DNA of 64,000 bases. Origin: Nitrosovibrio sp. Nv17. GTDB taxonomy: Bacteria > Pseudomonadota > Gammaproteobacteria > Burkholderiales > Nitrosomonadaceae. The notes under the pieces were generated by a model. It made no database searches. It was given only the letters and a program-made list of their open reading frames with translations, and was not told where the DNA came from. The position numbers and the translations under genes are program-made. The stretch spans positions 1-64,000 of the forward strand of contig NZ_FPIQ01000006.1 of the NCBI RefSeq assembly GCF_900119085.1, given 5' to 3'. Shown one piece after another: positions 34,890 through 44,081 of this stretch (the stretch's first letter is position 1; the number at the start of each line of letters is the position of its first letter).

Positions 34890-36122
34890 ATGAAAGCCGC
34901 CGGTAATTCCAGCATTCGCAGCCTCATGTCCGCGGCAGCCCTGGGCATCGGGCTGTGCCTTGTCCCGCCTGCCTATGCAGGTTACTTTCTTTCCCCTGTC
35001 TCGCTGGGTTTCCCTGCCTATGCAGGTTATTTCATCCTGGATTCCAGCGGCAAGGTGCTCGCCGATTTCAAGCTGGAGGGGGATCACAGCGGCGCCTACG
35101 CCATCAACGACGCCGGACAGGTGGTGGGAGAGTTCCGCACGGCTGCAGGCGACTATCACGCCTTCATCACCGGCGCCAATGGCGCGGGCATGACCGACCT
35201 CGGGACGCTGGGGGGACGCGGCAGCGTCGCCACTGCCATCAACGGTGCAGGGCAGGTGGCGGGGTGGTCCGGCACGGCCGCAGGTGATGTCCGTGCCTTC
35301 ATCACCGGCCCCAACGGCGTGGGCATGACCGATCTCGGAGCGCTGGGGGGAAGGTACAGCGCCGCCTACGGCATCAACGATGCCGGGCAGGTGACGGGGG
35401 AGTTCCGCATGGCTGAGAATCCAGGTTACTTTCATGCCTTCATCACCGGCCCCGGTGGCGCGGGCATGACCGACCTCGGGACATTGGGAGGGCGTGAGAG
35501 TTTTGCCCGTGACATCAACGACGCCGGACAGGTGGTGGGAACGGCCGCCACGGCTGTAGGCGGCTTTCACTCCTTCGTCACCGGCCTTGATGGCGTGGAC
35601 ATGACCGATCTCGGGACGGGGGGAGGAAGGTACAGCTTGACCATCAACGACGCCGGGCAGGTGGCGGGAACTTACTACAACGCGGCTGTAGGGGGGTGGG
35701 GTGCCTTCATTACCGGCCCCGACGGCGTGGGCATGACCGACCTCGGGACGCTGGGGGGAACGCAGAGTACCGTCGGTGCCATCAACGACCTCGGACAGGT
35801 GGTGGGGCACTCCTTCACGGCCGCGGGCGACGCTCACGTCTTCATCACCGGCCCCAACGGCGTGGGCATGACCGACCTGAGTCTGCTGGCCGAATTGCCG
35901 GCCGGATATGTTCTGGTGCATGCAATCGACATCAACAACAAAGGGCAGATTCTCGTCGCCGTCTCTGCGGTCCCCGAGCCGGAGGCCTACGCCCTGATGC
36001 TCGCGGGCCTGATGCTGATCGGGATTCTGGCGCCGCGCCGGAAACCGGGCGCGGCATCGGTGGCGGATTTCGGCCGGGCGTGGGCGATCGGAGCGAAGAA
36101 GCCGCAGAATTACGTTAAATGA
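34890..36122 (+). CDS. PEP-CTERM exported protein with HAF repeats
   Basis: A 410-residue secreted protein. The signal peptide ends at VPPAYA, and the cleavage-site motif PAYAGYF occurs twice, 15 residues apart. The body has about eight HAF-type repeats (pattern AINDAGQVVG...GVGMTDLGTLGG) of roughly 45 residues. The sorting signal is VPEPEAYALMLAGLMLIGIL followed by APRRKPG, which exosortase would recognise. About 27 residues follow the basic cluster, longer than usual. GGAGG lies 7 nt before the ATG. A weak Fur-like box (14 of 19) lies at 34857-34875. Confidence 0.9.
   Translation: MKAAGNSSIRSLMSAAALGIGLCLVPPAYAGYFLSPVSLGFPAYAGYFILDSSGKVLADFKLEGDHSGAYAINDAGQVVGEFRTAAGDYHAFITGANGAGMTDLGTLGGRGSVATAINGAGQVAGWSGTAAGDVRAFITGPNGVGMTDLGALGGRYSAAYGINDAGQVTGEFRMAENPGYFHAFITGPGGAGMTDLGTLGGRESFARDINDAGQVVGTAATAVGGFHSFVTGLDGVDMTDLGTGGGRYSLTINDAGQVAGTYYNAAVGGWGAFITGPDGVGMTDLGTLGGTQSTVGAINDLGQVVGHSFTAAGDAHVFITGPNGVGMTDLSLLAELPAGYVLVHAIDINNKGQILVAVSAVPEPEAYALMLAGLMLIGILAPRRKPGAASVADFGRAWAIGAKKPQNYVK
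34968..35029 (+). repeat. In-frame duplication at the signal-peptidase site
   Basis: CCTGCCTATGCAGGTTA occurs at 34968-34984 and again, exactly, at 35013-35029. The spacing is 45 bp (15 codons), so the cleavage motif PAYAGYF is duplicated in frame within the HAF-repeat PEP-CTERM protein. Confidence 0.85.
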
Positions 36123-36251
36123 CCGCGCAGAACAAGATCATGGATGCAGTCCTGGCAAAGCAGGCACGGTCTTCGATAAGGTTCGCGCCCGCCTGCTGAC
36201 AGATGGCGGGCATATGCCCGGCGCGCGACGTTCCGCCCGGACAGGCCGCCG

Positions 36252-36560
36252 CTACAGCAGGATGATGACGTGCGCGCGGATGACGAGGGCATCCTGCCGG
36301 AAGCGCCTCTCCAGTTCGCGCCGGTAGGTCGACCACCACGCCCGGTCGAGCCGTTCCACCATGACCTCGTACACGACGAAGCGATCGTGCAGGGTCTCGC
36401 CGTCCTCGCTCCGCCAGAGCCCGCTGGCCGGCGACTGCAGGTAGGTCGTCAGTCCGCCGAAGCGGGCCATCAGCTCTTCCCGTACGGCGGCGAACCGCTT
36501 GCCGGGAAAACGCTTGCCGTCGTTGCCGGCGAGCGGTAGCAGGATCTGGACGAGGTTCAT
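36252..36560 (-). CDS. Hypothetical 102-residue protein
   Basis: A small soluble protein (MNLVQILLPLAGNDGKRFPG, REELMARFGGLTTYLQSPAS, RRFRQDALVIRAHVI). The pattern suggests a compact alpha/beta domain of the dimeric ferredoxin-like type. Similar short proteins occur widely in proteobacteria, with no known function. It lies 55 bp downstream of the TPP enzyme gene on the same strand and may be co-transcribed with it. Confidence 0.65.
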   Translation of the reverse strand: MNLVQILLPLAGNDGKRFPGKRFAAVREELMARFGGLTTYLQSPASGLWRSEDGETLHDRFVVYEVMVERLDRAWWSTYRRELERRFRQDALVIRAHVIILL

Positions 36561-36615
36561 GGCTGGTGCGATCGGCGAGCCGGGCGGAGCGCAGTGTGCC
36601 GGCCCGTCGTCTCCA

Positions 36616-38382
36616 TCAGGCGAAGAGCTGCTTGATCGTCTCGCGCATCACGCCCGCCGCCTCGGAGTCCCCCTTGGCCAGGGCCGAGAAGTAGGACTGC
36701 GCCTGTTTCCAGGTCACTTCCGGGGGGAGGGGCGGGACGTCCGGGTCGGTGTACGCCTCCAGCAGCACCGGGCGGTCCGCCTGGAGCGCATCGTCCCAGG
36801 CCCGGGCGAGGGCGTCCGGACGGTCGACGCGGATGCCGCGCAATCCGATCAGCTTCGCATATTCGGCGTAGGGGATGTCCGGCAGATCCTGCGCCGCATC
36901 GAATTTGGGGTCGCCCGCCGAGGCGCGCTGCTCCCACGTCACCAGGTTGAAGTCGCGGTTATTCAGGACCAGGACGATCAGGCGCGGGTCGCGCCATTTG
37001 CGCCAGTATCTGGCGGCGGTGATCAGCTCACTCATGCCGTTCATCTGCATGGCTCCGTCTCCCGCGAGGGCCACGACCGGGCGGTCGGGATGGGCGAACT
37101 TGGCGGCGATCGCGTAGGGGACGGCCGAGCCCATGGTGGCGAGCCCGCCCGAAAGCGAGGCCATCATGCCGGTACGCAGCTTGACGGTGCGGGCGTACCA
37201 GAAGGTCGAGGTGCCCGAGTCGCCCGTCAGGATGCAGTGATCGGGCAGGCGCCGCGACAGTTCCCACACCACCCGCTGGGGGTTCAGCGGGCTGGCGGAT
37301 TCCATCGCCCGTGCCTCCACCGTCCTCCACCATTTTGCGACGCTCGCCTCGATGCGGGCGCGCCAGGCCCGGTCCTGCTTGTGCTGCAACAGGGGCATGA
37401 GCAGGCGCAGGGTGGCGGCGCTGTCGCCCACGAGATTGACTTCCATGGGGTAGCGCATGCCCATCATGGTGGCGTCGATGTCGATCTGGATGCCGCGTGC
37501 CTGGCCCTCCTCCGGCAGGAATTCGGCATAGGGGAAGCCGGATCCGACCATGAGCAGGGTATCGCACGAGGTCATCATTTCCACGCTGGGCCGGGTGCCG
37601 AGGATGCCGATCGTTCCCGTCACCGCCGGCAGGTCGTCGGGCACCGCCGCCTTGCCGAGCAGGGCCTTGGCGATGCCCGCTCCCAGCAGGTCGGCGATCT
37701 CCACGATCTCCCGGGTGGCGCCGAGCGCGCCCGCGCCCACCAGGATCGCCACGCGCGATCCGGCGTTCAGTATGTTGGCGGCACGCTGCAGATCCTCCGT
37801 GCGCGGCAGGACGCGGGGTATGCTGCACGCCACACCGGAGTGCAGGGTGCCGTGCTCGTGCGGCGGGCCCTGGTACGCGGCGTCCTGCACATCGCTGGGG
37901 ACGATGACGCAGCAGACCGTCCGTTCCGACCGGGCGATGCGCATCGCCCGGTCGAGGACGTGGCGCATCTGTGCCGGCGTCGTGACCATGTGGACGTACT
38001 CGTGCGCGACGTCGGCGAACAGCGAGGCGAGATTGACCTCCTGCTGGTAGCTGCCGCCCAGCGCCGACTGGCTTTGCTGGCCGACGATGGCGACGACCGG
38101 CTGGTGGTCCAGCTTGGCGTCGTACAGGCCGTTGAGCAGGTGGATGGCGCCCGGCCCCGAGGTCGCCAGGCATACGCCGACTTCGCCGGTGAATTTGGCA
38201 TGGCCACAGGCCATGAAGGCGGCCATTTCCTCATGCCTGACCTGGATGAACTCGATCTTGCCGGATGCGCGGTCCAGCGCGCCCATGATGCCGCCGATAC
38301 CGTCCCCCGGAAGGCCGAATATCCGCTGGACGCCCCATTCCGCCAGGCGTTCCACGATGAAGTCGCTGACTTTCCGCTCCAT
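36616..38382 (-). CDS. Thiamine pyrophosphate-dependent enzyme (pyruvate oxidase / acetolactate synthase-like)
   Basis: A 588-residue TPP enzyme. The N-terminal Pyr domain has the catalytic glutamate (IEFIQVRHEEMAAFMACGHA), then a central FAD/nucleotide-type domain, then the PP domain with the TPP motif GDGAMQMNGMSELITAARYW ending about 30 residues later in VLNNRDFN. AAAGGAGG is 8 nt upstream of the ATG at 38382; longer in-frame starts lack a site. Pyruvate oxidase (PoxB-like) is the closest reading. It is the first gene of a stress-type cluster running left. Confidence 0.88.
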   Translation of the reverse strand: MERKVSDFIVERLAEWGVQRIFGLPGDGIGGIMGALDRASGKIEFIQVRHEEMAAFMACGHAKFTGEVGVCLATSGPGAIHLLNGLYDAKLDHQPVVAIVGQQSQSALGGSYQQEVNLASLFADVAHEYVHMVTTPAQMRHVLDRAMRIARSERTVCCVIVPSDVQDAAYQGPPHEHGTLHSGVACSIPRVLPRTEDLQRAANILNAGSRVAILVGAGALGATREIVEIADLLGAGIAKALLGKAAVPDDLPAVTGTIGILGTRPSVEMMTSCDTLLMVGSGFPYAEFLPEEGQARGIQIDIDATMMGMRYPMEVNLVGDSAATLRLLMPLLQHKQDRAWRARIEASVAKWWRTVEARAMESASPLNPQRVVWELSRRLPDHCILTGDSGTSTFWYARTVKLRTGMMASLSGGLATMGSAVPYAIAAKFAHPDRPVVALAGDGAMQMNGMSELITAARYWRKWRDPRLIVLVLNNRDFNLVTWEQRASAGDPKFDAAQDLPDIPYAEYAKLIGLRGIRVDRPDALARAWDDALQADRPVLLEAYTDPDVPPLPPEVTWKQAQSYFSALAKGDSEAAGVMRETIKQLFA

Positions 38383-38609
38383 GGCGATGCCTCCTTTAAA
38401 ATCTGGGTGAAGCCAGCATGCGCCTGAATCCGCTCCTTTACCGTGCGCTACCCGACGCAGGCGCCGATCCGCGAAGCATGGAGGGAGGGATGGCGCGCGC
38501 AAGCCGGAGGGGAAGCATCGAAGGGGAGGGGGACGGCACGGACGCCGGCCCTGCAGGCGCGGGACAGGCCCGCGCCGTGGGAGGAACAGCCCGGTTCCGG
38601 GCGGCCCGT

Positions 38610-39044
38610 CTAGCGGGACGTGCCCGAACGGCGGGACGTGCCGGAAGGTTGCGCCTGATAGAACAGCCGCAGCTGCTCGACGTAGGCGGGGTCGTTCAAA
38701 TCCGGCCAGGCGTCCTTGTCGAAGCCGGGGGCGGATTCGAGGTGCTCCTTCTCGACGTCCAGCAGGAAGCGCTGGTCCAGGGTTTCGAGCTTCAGGGTCA
38801 GCGCGTTCCAGGGCACGGCGAAGAGCTTATCGGCGATGCCCAGGAATCCTCCAAAGGACAGCACCGCGTAGGCTACCTTTCCTTCCTGCACGTCCAGCAT
38901 GATCTCCTTGATATCGCCAAGCTTTTCGCCCCGGTGATTGTAGACGTTCTCGCCGATCGGCCATCTGGCGGACATCAGCCGGGGGGCGGGCTCCCTGCCT
39001 TCGGTCAGCTGGTCGAGTCCCTCGGGATGGTGTTCATAGCTCAT
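38610..39044 (-). CDS. PRC-barrel domain protein
   Basis: A 144-residue protein. The PRC-barrel covers residues about 25-100 (GENVYNHRGEKLGDIKEIML, GKVAYAVLSFGGFLGIADKL, FAVPWNALTL). It has no signal peptide. AGGAGG precedes the ATG at 39044. The C-terminus carries a duplicated short motif (SGTSRRSGTSR). PRC-barrel proteins of this kind accompany general stress genes; partner and ligand are unknown. Confidence 0.85.
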   Translation of the reverse strand: MSYEHHPEGLDQLTEGREPAPRLMSARWPIGENVYNHRGEKLGDIKEIMLDVQEGKVAYAVLSFGGFLGIADKLFAVPWNALTLKLETLDQRFLLDVEKEHLESAPGFDKDAWPDLNDPAYVEQLRLFYQAQPSGTSRRSGTSR

Positions 39045-39085
39045 TTGCGCCTCCTGAGTTCGGGTGTTCGCATGAGTGTCGCGCC

Positions 39086-39970
39086 CTAGCCGCCCACGAT
39101 CGTCCCGCCGTTGGGATGCAGCACCTGCCCGGTCATGTAGGCGCTGTCCGCCGAGGCGAGGAAGACATAGCTGGGCGCCACCTCGTCGGGCTGCCCCGGC
39201 CGTTCCATGGGCACTTTCTTTCCGAACCTGGCCACCTCCTCGGCGGAGAAGGTCGCCGGGATGAGGGGCGTCCAGATCGGCCCGGGCGCCACCGCGTTGA
39301 CATGGATGCCGCGCTCCGCCAACTGGAGCGCCAGCGAGCGCGTGAAGGCCACGATGGCGCCCTTGGTGGCCGAGTAGTCCAGCAGGTGGGGGCTGCCCTT
39401 GTAGGCCGTGACGGACGTGGTGTTGATGATGCGCGCGCCTTTCTTCAGGTGCGCCAGTGCCGCCTTCACGGTGTAGAACATGGCGTAGACGTTGGTGCGG
39501 AAGGTACCTTCGAGCTGCGCGGCGGTGATCCCGGCAATGGAGGGGCATACGTGCTGCTCGGCCGCGTTGTTGACGAGGATCTCCAGGTGCCCGAAATCCG
39601 CGACGGTCTTTTCGACCATTTCGCGGCAGAATTCCTCGTCTCCGACATCACCGTCGATGAGCAGGCAGCGGCGGCCCTGCTCCTCCACCGCTTCACGCGT
39701 CGTGTGCGCGTCGCCGTGCTCCTCGAGGTAGGCCACGGCCACGTCGGCGCCTTCCTTGGCAAAGGCGATCGCCGTGGCGCGCCCGATGCCGCTGTCCCCG
39801 CCCGTGATGAGGGCCACCTTCGATTCCAGCTTGCCGCTGCCGCGGTACGCCTGCACATCGGTATCGGGCGGGGGCGCCATCGCCGACTCCACCCCGGGCT
39901 GCCGGGGCTGATGCTGCGCGGGCACCTCCTTGACGCGTTCGACACGTCCATCTGCCAGCTTGTCCGCCAT
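39086..39970 (-). CDS. Short-chain dehydrogenase/reductase, YghA / general stress protein 39 type
   Basis: A 294-residue SDR with the N-terminal extension typical of the GSP39/YghA branch (HQPRQPGVESAMAPPPDTDV). NAD(P) motif: ALITGGDSGIGRATAIAFAK; NNAAEQ; catalytic Tyr-Lys: LLDYSATKGAIVAFTRSLAL; substrate-loop APGPIWTPLIPATF. GGAGG is 7 nt before the ATG at 39970. It probably acts on sugar-derived or aldehyde substrates under stress; the specific one is unknown. The PRC-barrel gene follows 41 bp downstream. Confidence 0.92.
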   Translation of the reverse strand: MADKLADGRVERVKEVPAQHQPRQPGVESAMAPPPDTDVQAYRGSGKLESKVALITGGDSGIGRATAIAFAKEGADVAVAYLEEHGDAHTTREAVEEQGRRCLLIDGDVGDEEFCREMVEKTVADFGHLEILVNNAAEQHVCPSIAGITAAQLEGTFRTNVYAMFYTVKAALAHLKKGARIINTTSVTAYKGSPHLLDYSATKGAIVAFTRSLALQLAERGIHVNAVAPGPIWTPLIPATFSAEEVARFGKKVPMERPGQPDEVAPSYVFLASADSAYMTGQVLHPNGGTIVGG

Positions 39971-40179
39971 GCTGCACCTCCGGAAGAATCGCGCGGCGGC
40001 ATTCCGCCTCCGCCACGATTCCATGGTACGGGGGCCTGTCCTTCCCCTCTGTACGTCATCCCACAGAAGCGTCCTTTTTCCATTTCCGGCTGCGGCGGGT
40101 GCGCCAGCGCACGTACGCGGGCGCGCGTCTCCGCTAGCATGCGATCATTCCATCCACGCGGGTTCGCGACCCGGAAGAC

Positions 40180-41115
40180 ATGAAGACCAAGCCTGCGGCC
40201 GCCGCCGGCAGCCGGCCGTTGTGGAAGGGCGCGATCAGCTTCGGCCTGGTCCATATTCCCGTCGCGCTGCACTCCGCCACCTCCGAGGAGGCGCTGGATT
40301 TCGACTGGCTCGACCGGCGCACCATGGATCCGGTCGGCTACCGCCGCATCAACAAGAGAACCGGGAAGGAGGTGGGCAGGGAGCACATCGTGAAAGGGAT
40401 CGAGCACGAGGCCGGGCGCTACGTCGTGCTGGAGCAGGAGGAGATCGAGGCGGCCTATCCGGAGGCGACGCAGACGATCGACATCGAGGCATTCGTTCCC
40501 GGCGAGGAGATTTCCTTCGTGTACCTGGCCCGCCCCTATTTCGTCGTTCCCATCCACAAGGGGGCCAAGGTGTATGCCCTGCTGCGGGAGGCGTTGCGCG
40601 ACTCGGGGCGGGTGGGGCTGGCCCGGGTGGTCATCCAGACCCGGCAGCACCTGGCGGCCCTGGTGCCGTCCGGCCCTGCGATGGTCCTCAACCTGCTGCG
40701 CTGGGGAAGCGAAATCCATGATCCGGGAAAACTGGAGGTGCCGGAGCAGGGCGCCGCCGCCGCGGGCGTCACCGCGAGGGAGTTGAAGATGGCGCGCCAG
40801 CTGATCGCGGAGATGAGCGAACCCTGGAACCCCGGAGATTACCACGATGCGTTCAGGGAACGGATCCTGGAACTGGTGCGGCGCAAGGCGGAGCAGGGCG
40901 ACATCCGCGCGGTGAGCCCGCAGGTCCCGTCGACTTCTGAGGCGCCCGGCGGTGGCGCGCAGATTGTCGACCTCGCCGAATTGCTGCGGAAAAGCCTGAA
41001 GAAGGGTCCCGGGCAGGAAGGGAAGGCGCCCGTCTCCACCCGCCGGCCCGCCGGCAAGGGCGAGGGAAGGGCGACAACCTCCAGCGGCCGTGCCTCGGCG
41101 CGCCGCAGCGGCTGA
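40180..41115 (+). CDS. ku: Non-homologous end-joining protein Ku
   Basis: A 311-residue bacterial Ku. It has the DNA-ring core (LWKGAISFGLVHIPVALHSA, GREHIVKGIEHEAGRYVVLE, FVYLARPYFVVPIHKGAKVY) and a basic low-complexity C-terminal tail after residue 260, as in Ku proteins that recruit LigD. It binds DNA double-strand ends. The stop overlaps the ligD start by one base (TGATG). It is divergent from the SDR gene. Confidence 0.95.
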   Translation: MKTKPAAAAGSRPLWKGAISFGLVHIPVALHSATSEEALDFDWLDRRTMDPVGYRRINKRTGKEVGREHIVKGIEHEAGRYVVLEQEEIEAAYPEATQTIDIEAFVPGEEISFVYLARPYFVVPIHKGAKVYALLREALRDSGRVGLARVVIQTRQHLAALVPSGPAMVLNLLRWGSEIHDPGKLEVPEQGAAAAGVTARELKMARQLIAEMSEPWNPGDYHDAFRERILELVRRKAEQGDIRAVSPQVPSTSEAPGGGAQIVDLAELLRKSLKKGPGQEGKAPVSTRRPAGKGEGRATTSSGRASARRSG

Positions 41116-43730
41116 TGCGGCGGCGGCAGGCGGAGGACGCGCTCGCGCCCTATCGCGCCAGGCGGGACTTTTCGCTCACGTCCGAGCCGGAGGGGCACGG
41201 AGAAGGTGCCGCTCCGCATGGGGCGCCGCGCCCGTTCGTCATCCAGAAGCACTGGGCCACCCGCCTGCACTACGACTTCCGGCTGGAGCTGGGCGGCGTC
41301 ATGAAGAGCTGGGCCGTTCCCAAGGGCCCCAGCCTCGATCCGCAGGACAAGCGCATGGCGATCCACGTCGAGGACCATCCCATTGCCTACAACCGCTTCG
41401 AGGGCCGGATTCCGGCGGGGCAGTACGGCGCCGGCAGGGTGATCGTCTGGGACCGCGGGACATGGCAGCCCCTCGAGGATCCCGAACGCGGCTACCGCGA
41501 AGGAAAGCTCAGGTTCGAACTGGAGGGGCACAAGCTCAAGGGGGCATGGGTGCTGGTGCGCATGAAGGGGGCGCGCAAGGGAAAGCAGGATGCCTGGCTG
41601 CTCATCAAGGAAAAGGACGGCCACGCGCGCCCGGCCGCGGAGTACAGCGTCGTGGAGGCGCAGCCCGCAAGCGTGATCGGGGAAGCGGAGGCACGGCCTG
41701 CGCCGGATGGAGGAAAAAAGGGAGGGTCTTCGGCTTCCGGCAGGAGGAAGGTACCCGTCGCGCCCGCGCCGCGTCCAGGCCCGGGCGCGGATCTGCCGGC
41801 CGGCGCGGTGCGGGCCGAGCTGCCGGCCACCCTGCAGCCGCAGCTGGCCACGCTGGTGGACAGCCCCCCCGCCGACGGCGGCGACTGGGCATACGAGATC
41901 AAGTTCGACGGCTACCGCATCCTGAGCCGGGTGGCGGACGAAGAGATCCGGATGTTCACCCGCAACGGGCACGACTGGTCCGGCAGGCTGCCCCATCTGG
42001 TGCAGGCGCTGCGCAAGCTGCCGCTGGACAGCAGCTGGCTGGATGGCGAGATCGCGGTGCCCGATGCGAAAGGCATCCCCGATTTCCAGGCGCTGCAGAA
42101 TGCGTTCGAGCACGGACGCACGCAGGATATCGTCTACCATCTCTTCGACCTGCCGTTCCATCAGGGCCATGACCTGCGGCAATCCCCCCTGGCCGAGCGC
42201 CGGCGGCTGCTGGAACGGCTGGTGGCGGGCCGGGGACACGGTTCCGGAGCCGTGCGCTTCAGCGAATCCTTCAGCGCGCCGGGGCGGGACATCCTCGCCT
42301 CGGCGTGCCGCATGGGGCTGGAAGGCGTCATCGGCAAGCGCCAGGGTTCCTTCTACGTGTCGCGGCGTTCGCGCGAATGGGTCAAGCTGAAGTGCGGGCA
42401 GCGCCAGGAATTCGTGGTCGGGGGCTACACCGATCCCCGGGGAGGCAGGGCCGGCCTCGGCTCCCTGCTGCTGGGCTTTCATGACGGGGAGGGGAAGCTG
42501 CGCTATGCGGGCCGGGTGGGAACCGGATTCAGCGATGAAACCCTGCGGGATCTGGCGGCGCGCCTGTCGCATATCGCCGCCGCTGCCAGCCCTTTCGTCT
42601 CCAGCCCCAATGCCTCCGCCATTCCGCCCGGCGCCCGCTGGGTGCAGCCCCGTCTGGTGGCCGAGGTCGCCTTCGGCGGATGGACCCGTGAGGGGCGCGT
42701 CCGCCACGCCGTATTCCACGGCCTGCGGGCCGACAAGGACAGCGGCGCCGTGACGCGGGAGCAACCCCTGCCGGCGGCGAAGCGTCCCGCCTCCGCCACG
42801 GCGGCGGCCGCGGCCTTCCCGCACGTGACGCATCCGGAACGGGTGATCGATCCTTCCACCGGCTTCACCAAGCTCGATCTGGTGCGCTACTACGACCGGG
42901 CCGCGCCCCTCATCCTGGCGCACCTGCGCGGCCGGCCGGTGTCCTTCCTGCGTGCGCCCGACGGGGTGGAAGGCCAGCATTTCTTCCAGAAGCACATGAG
43001 CGGCGCGGCGATGCCCGACGCAATATCCGGCATCAAGGCGCTCGATCCGGCGCTGGATCCCGGGCATCCGCCCTTGATCGGGATCATTGACCGGGAGGGG
43101 CTGCTGTCGGCGGCGCAGATGAACGCGATCGAATTCCATACATGGAACGCCACGAAGAACGCCATCGTCCATCCGGACAGGATGGTGTTCGACCTCGATC
43201 CCGGCAGCGGCGCGCCCTGGGAGAAGCTGCGGGAGGCGGCGCTGCTCCTGCGCGGCTTCCTGGAGGAACTGGGGCTGAGGTCCTTTCTCAAGGCCAGCGG
43301 CGGAAAGGGGCTGCACGTGGTGGTGCCCCTGAAACGGCAGCGCGGCTGGGAGGCGGTGAAGGAGTTCTCGCAGGCGATCGTGGCGCATCTCGCGGCGACG
43401 ATCCCGGACCGGTTCGTCGCCCGCAGCGGTCCGCGGAACCGGGTGGGCCGGATCTTCATCGACTACCTGCGCAACGGCCGCGGCGCCACCACGGTCTGCG
43501 CCTGGTCGGTGCGCGCCCGCTCCGGACTGGGGCTTTCCGTGCCGATGACATGGGAGGAGCTGGAGACGCTGGCCCATCCCCCGGCATGGTCGGCGGCCGA
43601 CCCCGGCGCCCGGCTGGCGGTGGGCGACCGGCCCTGGGCCGCCTACGCGGCCTCGGCGCAGCCGCTCGCGCCGGCGATGCGGGCCCTCGGCTTCAGGCCG
43701 GGTAAAGGCCGGGGCGGCAAGGACGCATAG
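41115..43730 (+). CDS. ligD: Multidomain DNA ligase LigD (PE-LIG-POL order)
   Basis: An 871-residue repair enzyme. The N-terminal 3'-phosphoesterase domain is at residues about 35-190 (WATRLHYDFRLELGGVMKSW). The central ATP-dependent ligase has nucleophile K263 in YEIKFDGYRI and later EGVIGKRQGSFY. The C-terminal primase-polymerase begins near residue 570 (THPERVIDPSTGFTKLDLVR; DLDPGSGAPWEKL; SGGKGLHVVVPLK). Domain order is that of Pseudomonas LigD. A linker of about 60 residues separates PE and LIG. Together with Ku it can join blunt or damaged ends without a template. Confidence 0.95.
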   Translation: MRRRQAEDALAPYRARRDFSLTSEPEGHGEGAAPHGAPRPFVIQKHWATRLHYDFRLELGGVMKSWAVPKGPSLDPQDKRMAIHVEDHPIAYNRFEGRIPAGQYGAGRVIVWDRGTWQPLEDPERGYREGKLRFELEGHKLKGAWVLVRMKGARKGKQDAWLLIKEKDGHARPAAEYSVVEAQPASVIGEAEARPAPDGGKKGGSSASGRRKVPVAPAPRPGPGADLPAGAVRAELPATLQPQLATLVDSPPADGGDWAYEIKFDGYRILSRVADEEIRMFTRNGHDWSGRLPHLVQALRKLPLDSSWLDGEIAVPDAKGIPDFQALQNAFEHGRTQDIVYHLFDLPFHQGHDLRQSPLAERRRLLERLVAGRGHGSGAVRFSESFSAPGRDILASACRMGLEGVIGKRQGSFYVSRRSREWVKLKCGQRQEFVVGGYTDPRGGRAGLGSLLLGFHDGEGKLRYAGRVGTGFSDETLRDLAARLSHIAAAASPFVSSPNASAIPPGARWVQPRLVAEVAFGGWTREGRVRHAVFHGLRADKDSGAVTREQPLPAAKRPASATAAAAAFPHVTHPERVIDPSTGFTKLDLVRYYDRAAPLILAHLRGRPVSFLRAPDGVEGQHFFQKHMSGAAMPDAISGIKALDPALDPGHPPLIGIIDREGLLSAAQMNAIEFHTWNATKNAIVHPDRMVFDLDPGSGAPWEKLREAALLLRGFLEELGLRSFLKASGGKGLHVVVPLKRQRGWEAVKEFSQAIVAHLAATIPDRFVARSGPRNRVGRIFIDYLRNGRGATTVCAWSVRARSGLGLSVPMTWEELETLAHPPAWSAADPGARLAVGDRPWAAYAASAQPLAPAMRALGFRPGKGRGGKDA

Positions 43731-44081
43731 AACCGTTCCCGGCATGATGCGGCAGCCGCTGCGGCTACAGCGGCGGTAATCGCCCGCGTGCCTACCGCTT
43801 TCTACTCCGGCGTGGCCGCGGCGTCGGGTCTCACCATCCATTTCCCGCATGCACGCGTCCGGTGCCCCCGCGTCCTTCCGCTGGTCCGATCTACTTACGC
43901 GAACGCCTTGCCGTTGTCATCACGGTGAAGCATGCCGGCGTCTATAGTACCTATTGTCGCGGGAAGCCGCGACGGCGGCCCGGGCCGGTGTCCCCCACCG
44001 GGCCGCCCGCGGGCGCTCCGCGCCATAAAAACATGCATGTCATACCTATTCCCATTTCATGCCATCGATAAGGATAAAACC
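43731..44081. other. Intergenic region upstream of the PEP-CTERM operon
   Basis: About 350 bp. A perfect 7-bp stem GCCGCTG/CAGCGGC (43755-43774) just after ligD could slow transcription but has no T-run. The rest is GC-rich; the last 60 bp before the ATG are AT-richer. No clear promoter boxes could be assigned. Confidence 0.4.

Noticed and set aside
43755-43774. Hairpin after ligD as an intrinsic terminator
   Set aside because: The stem is perfect, but there is no following T-run, so I did not call it a terminator.
40839-43850. A 1003-codon frame opposite ku and ligD
   Set aside because: It is the antisense shadow of two well-identified genes; composition is His/Arg/Gly-rich without domains.
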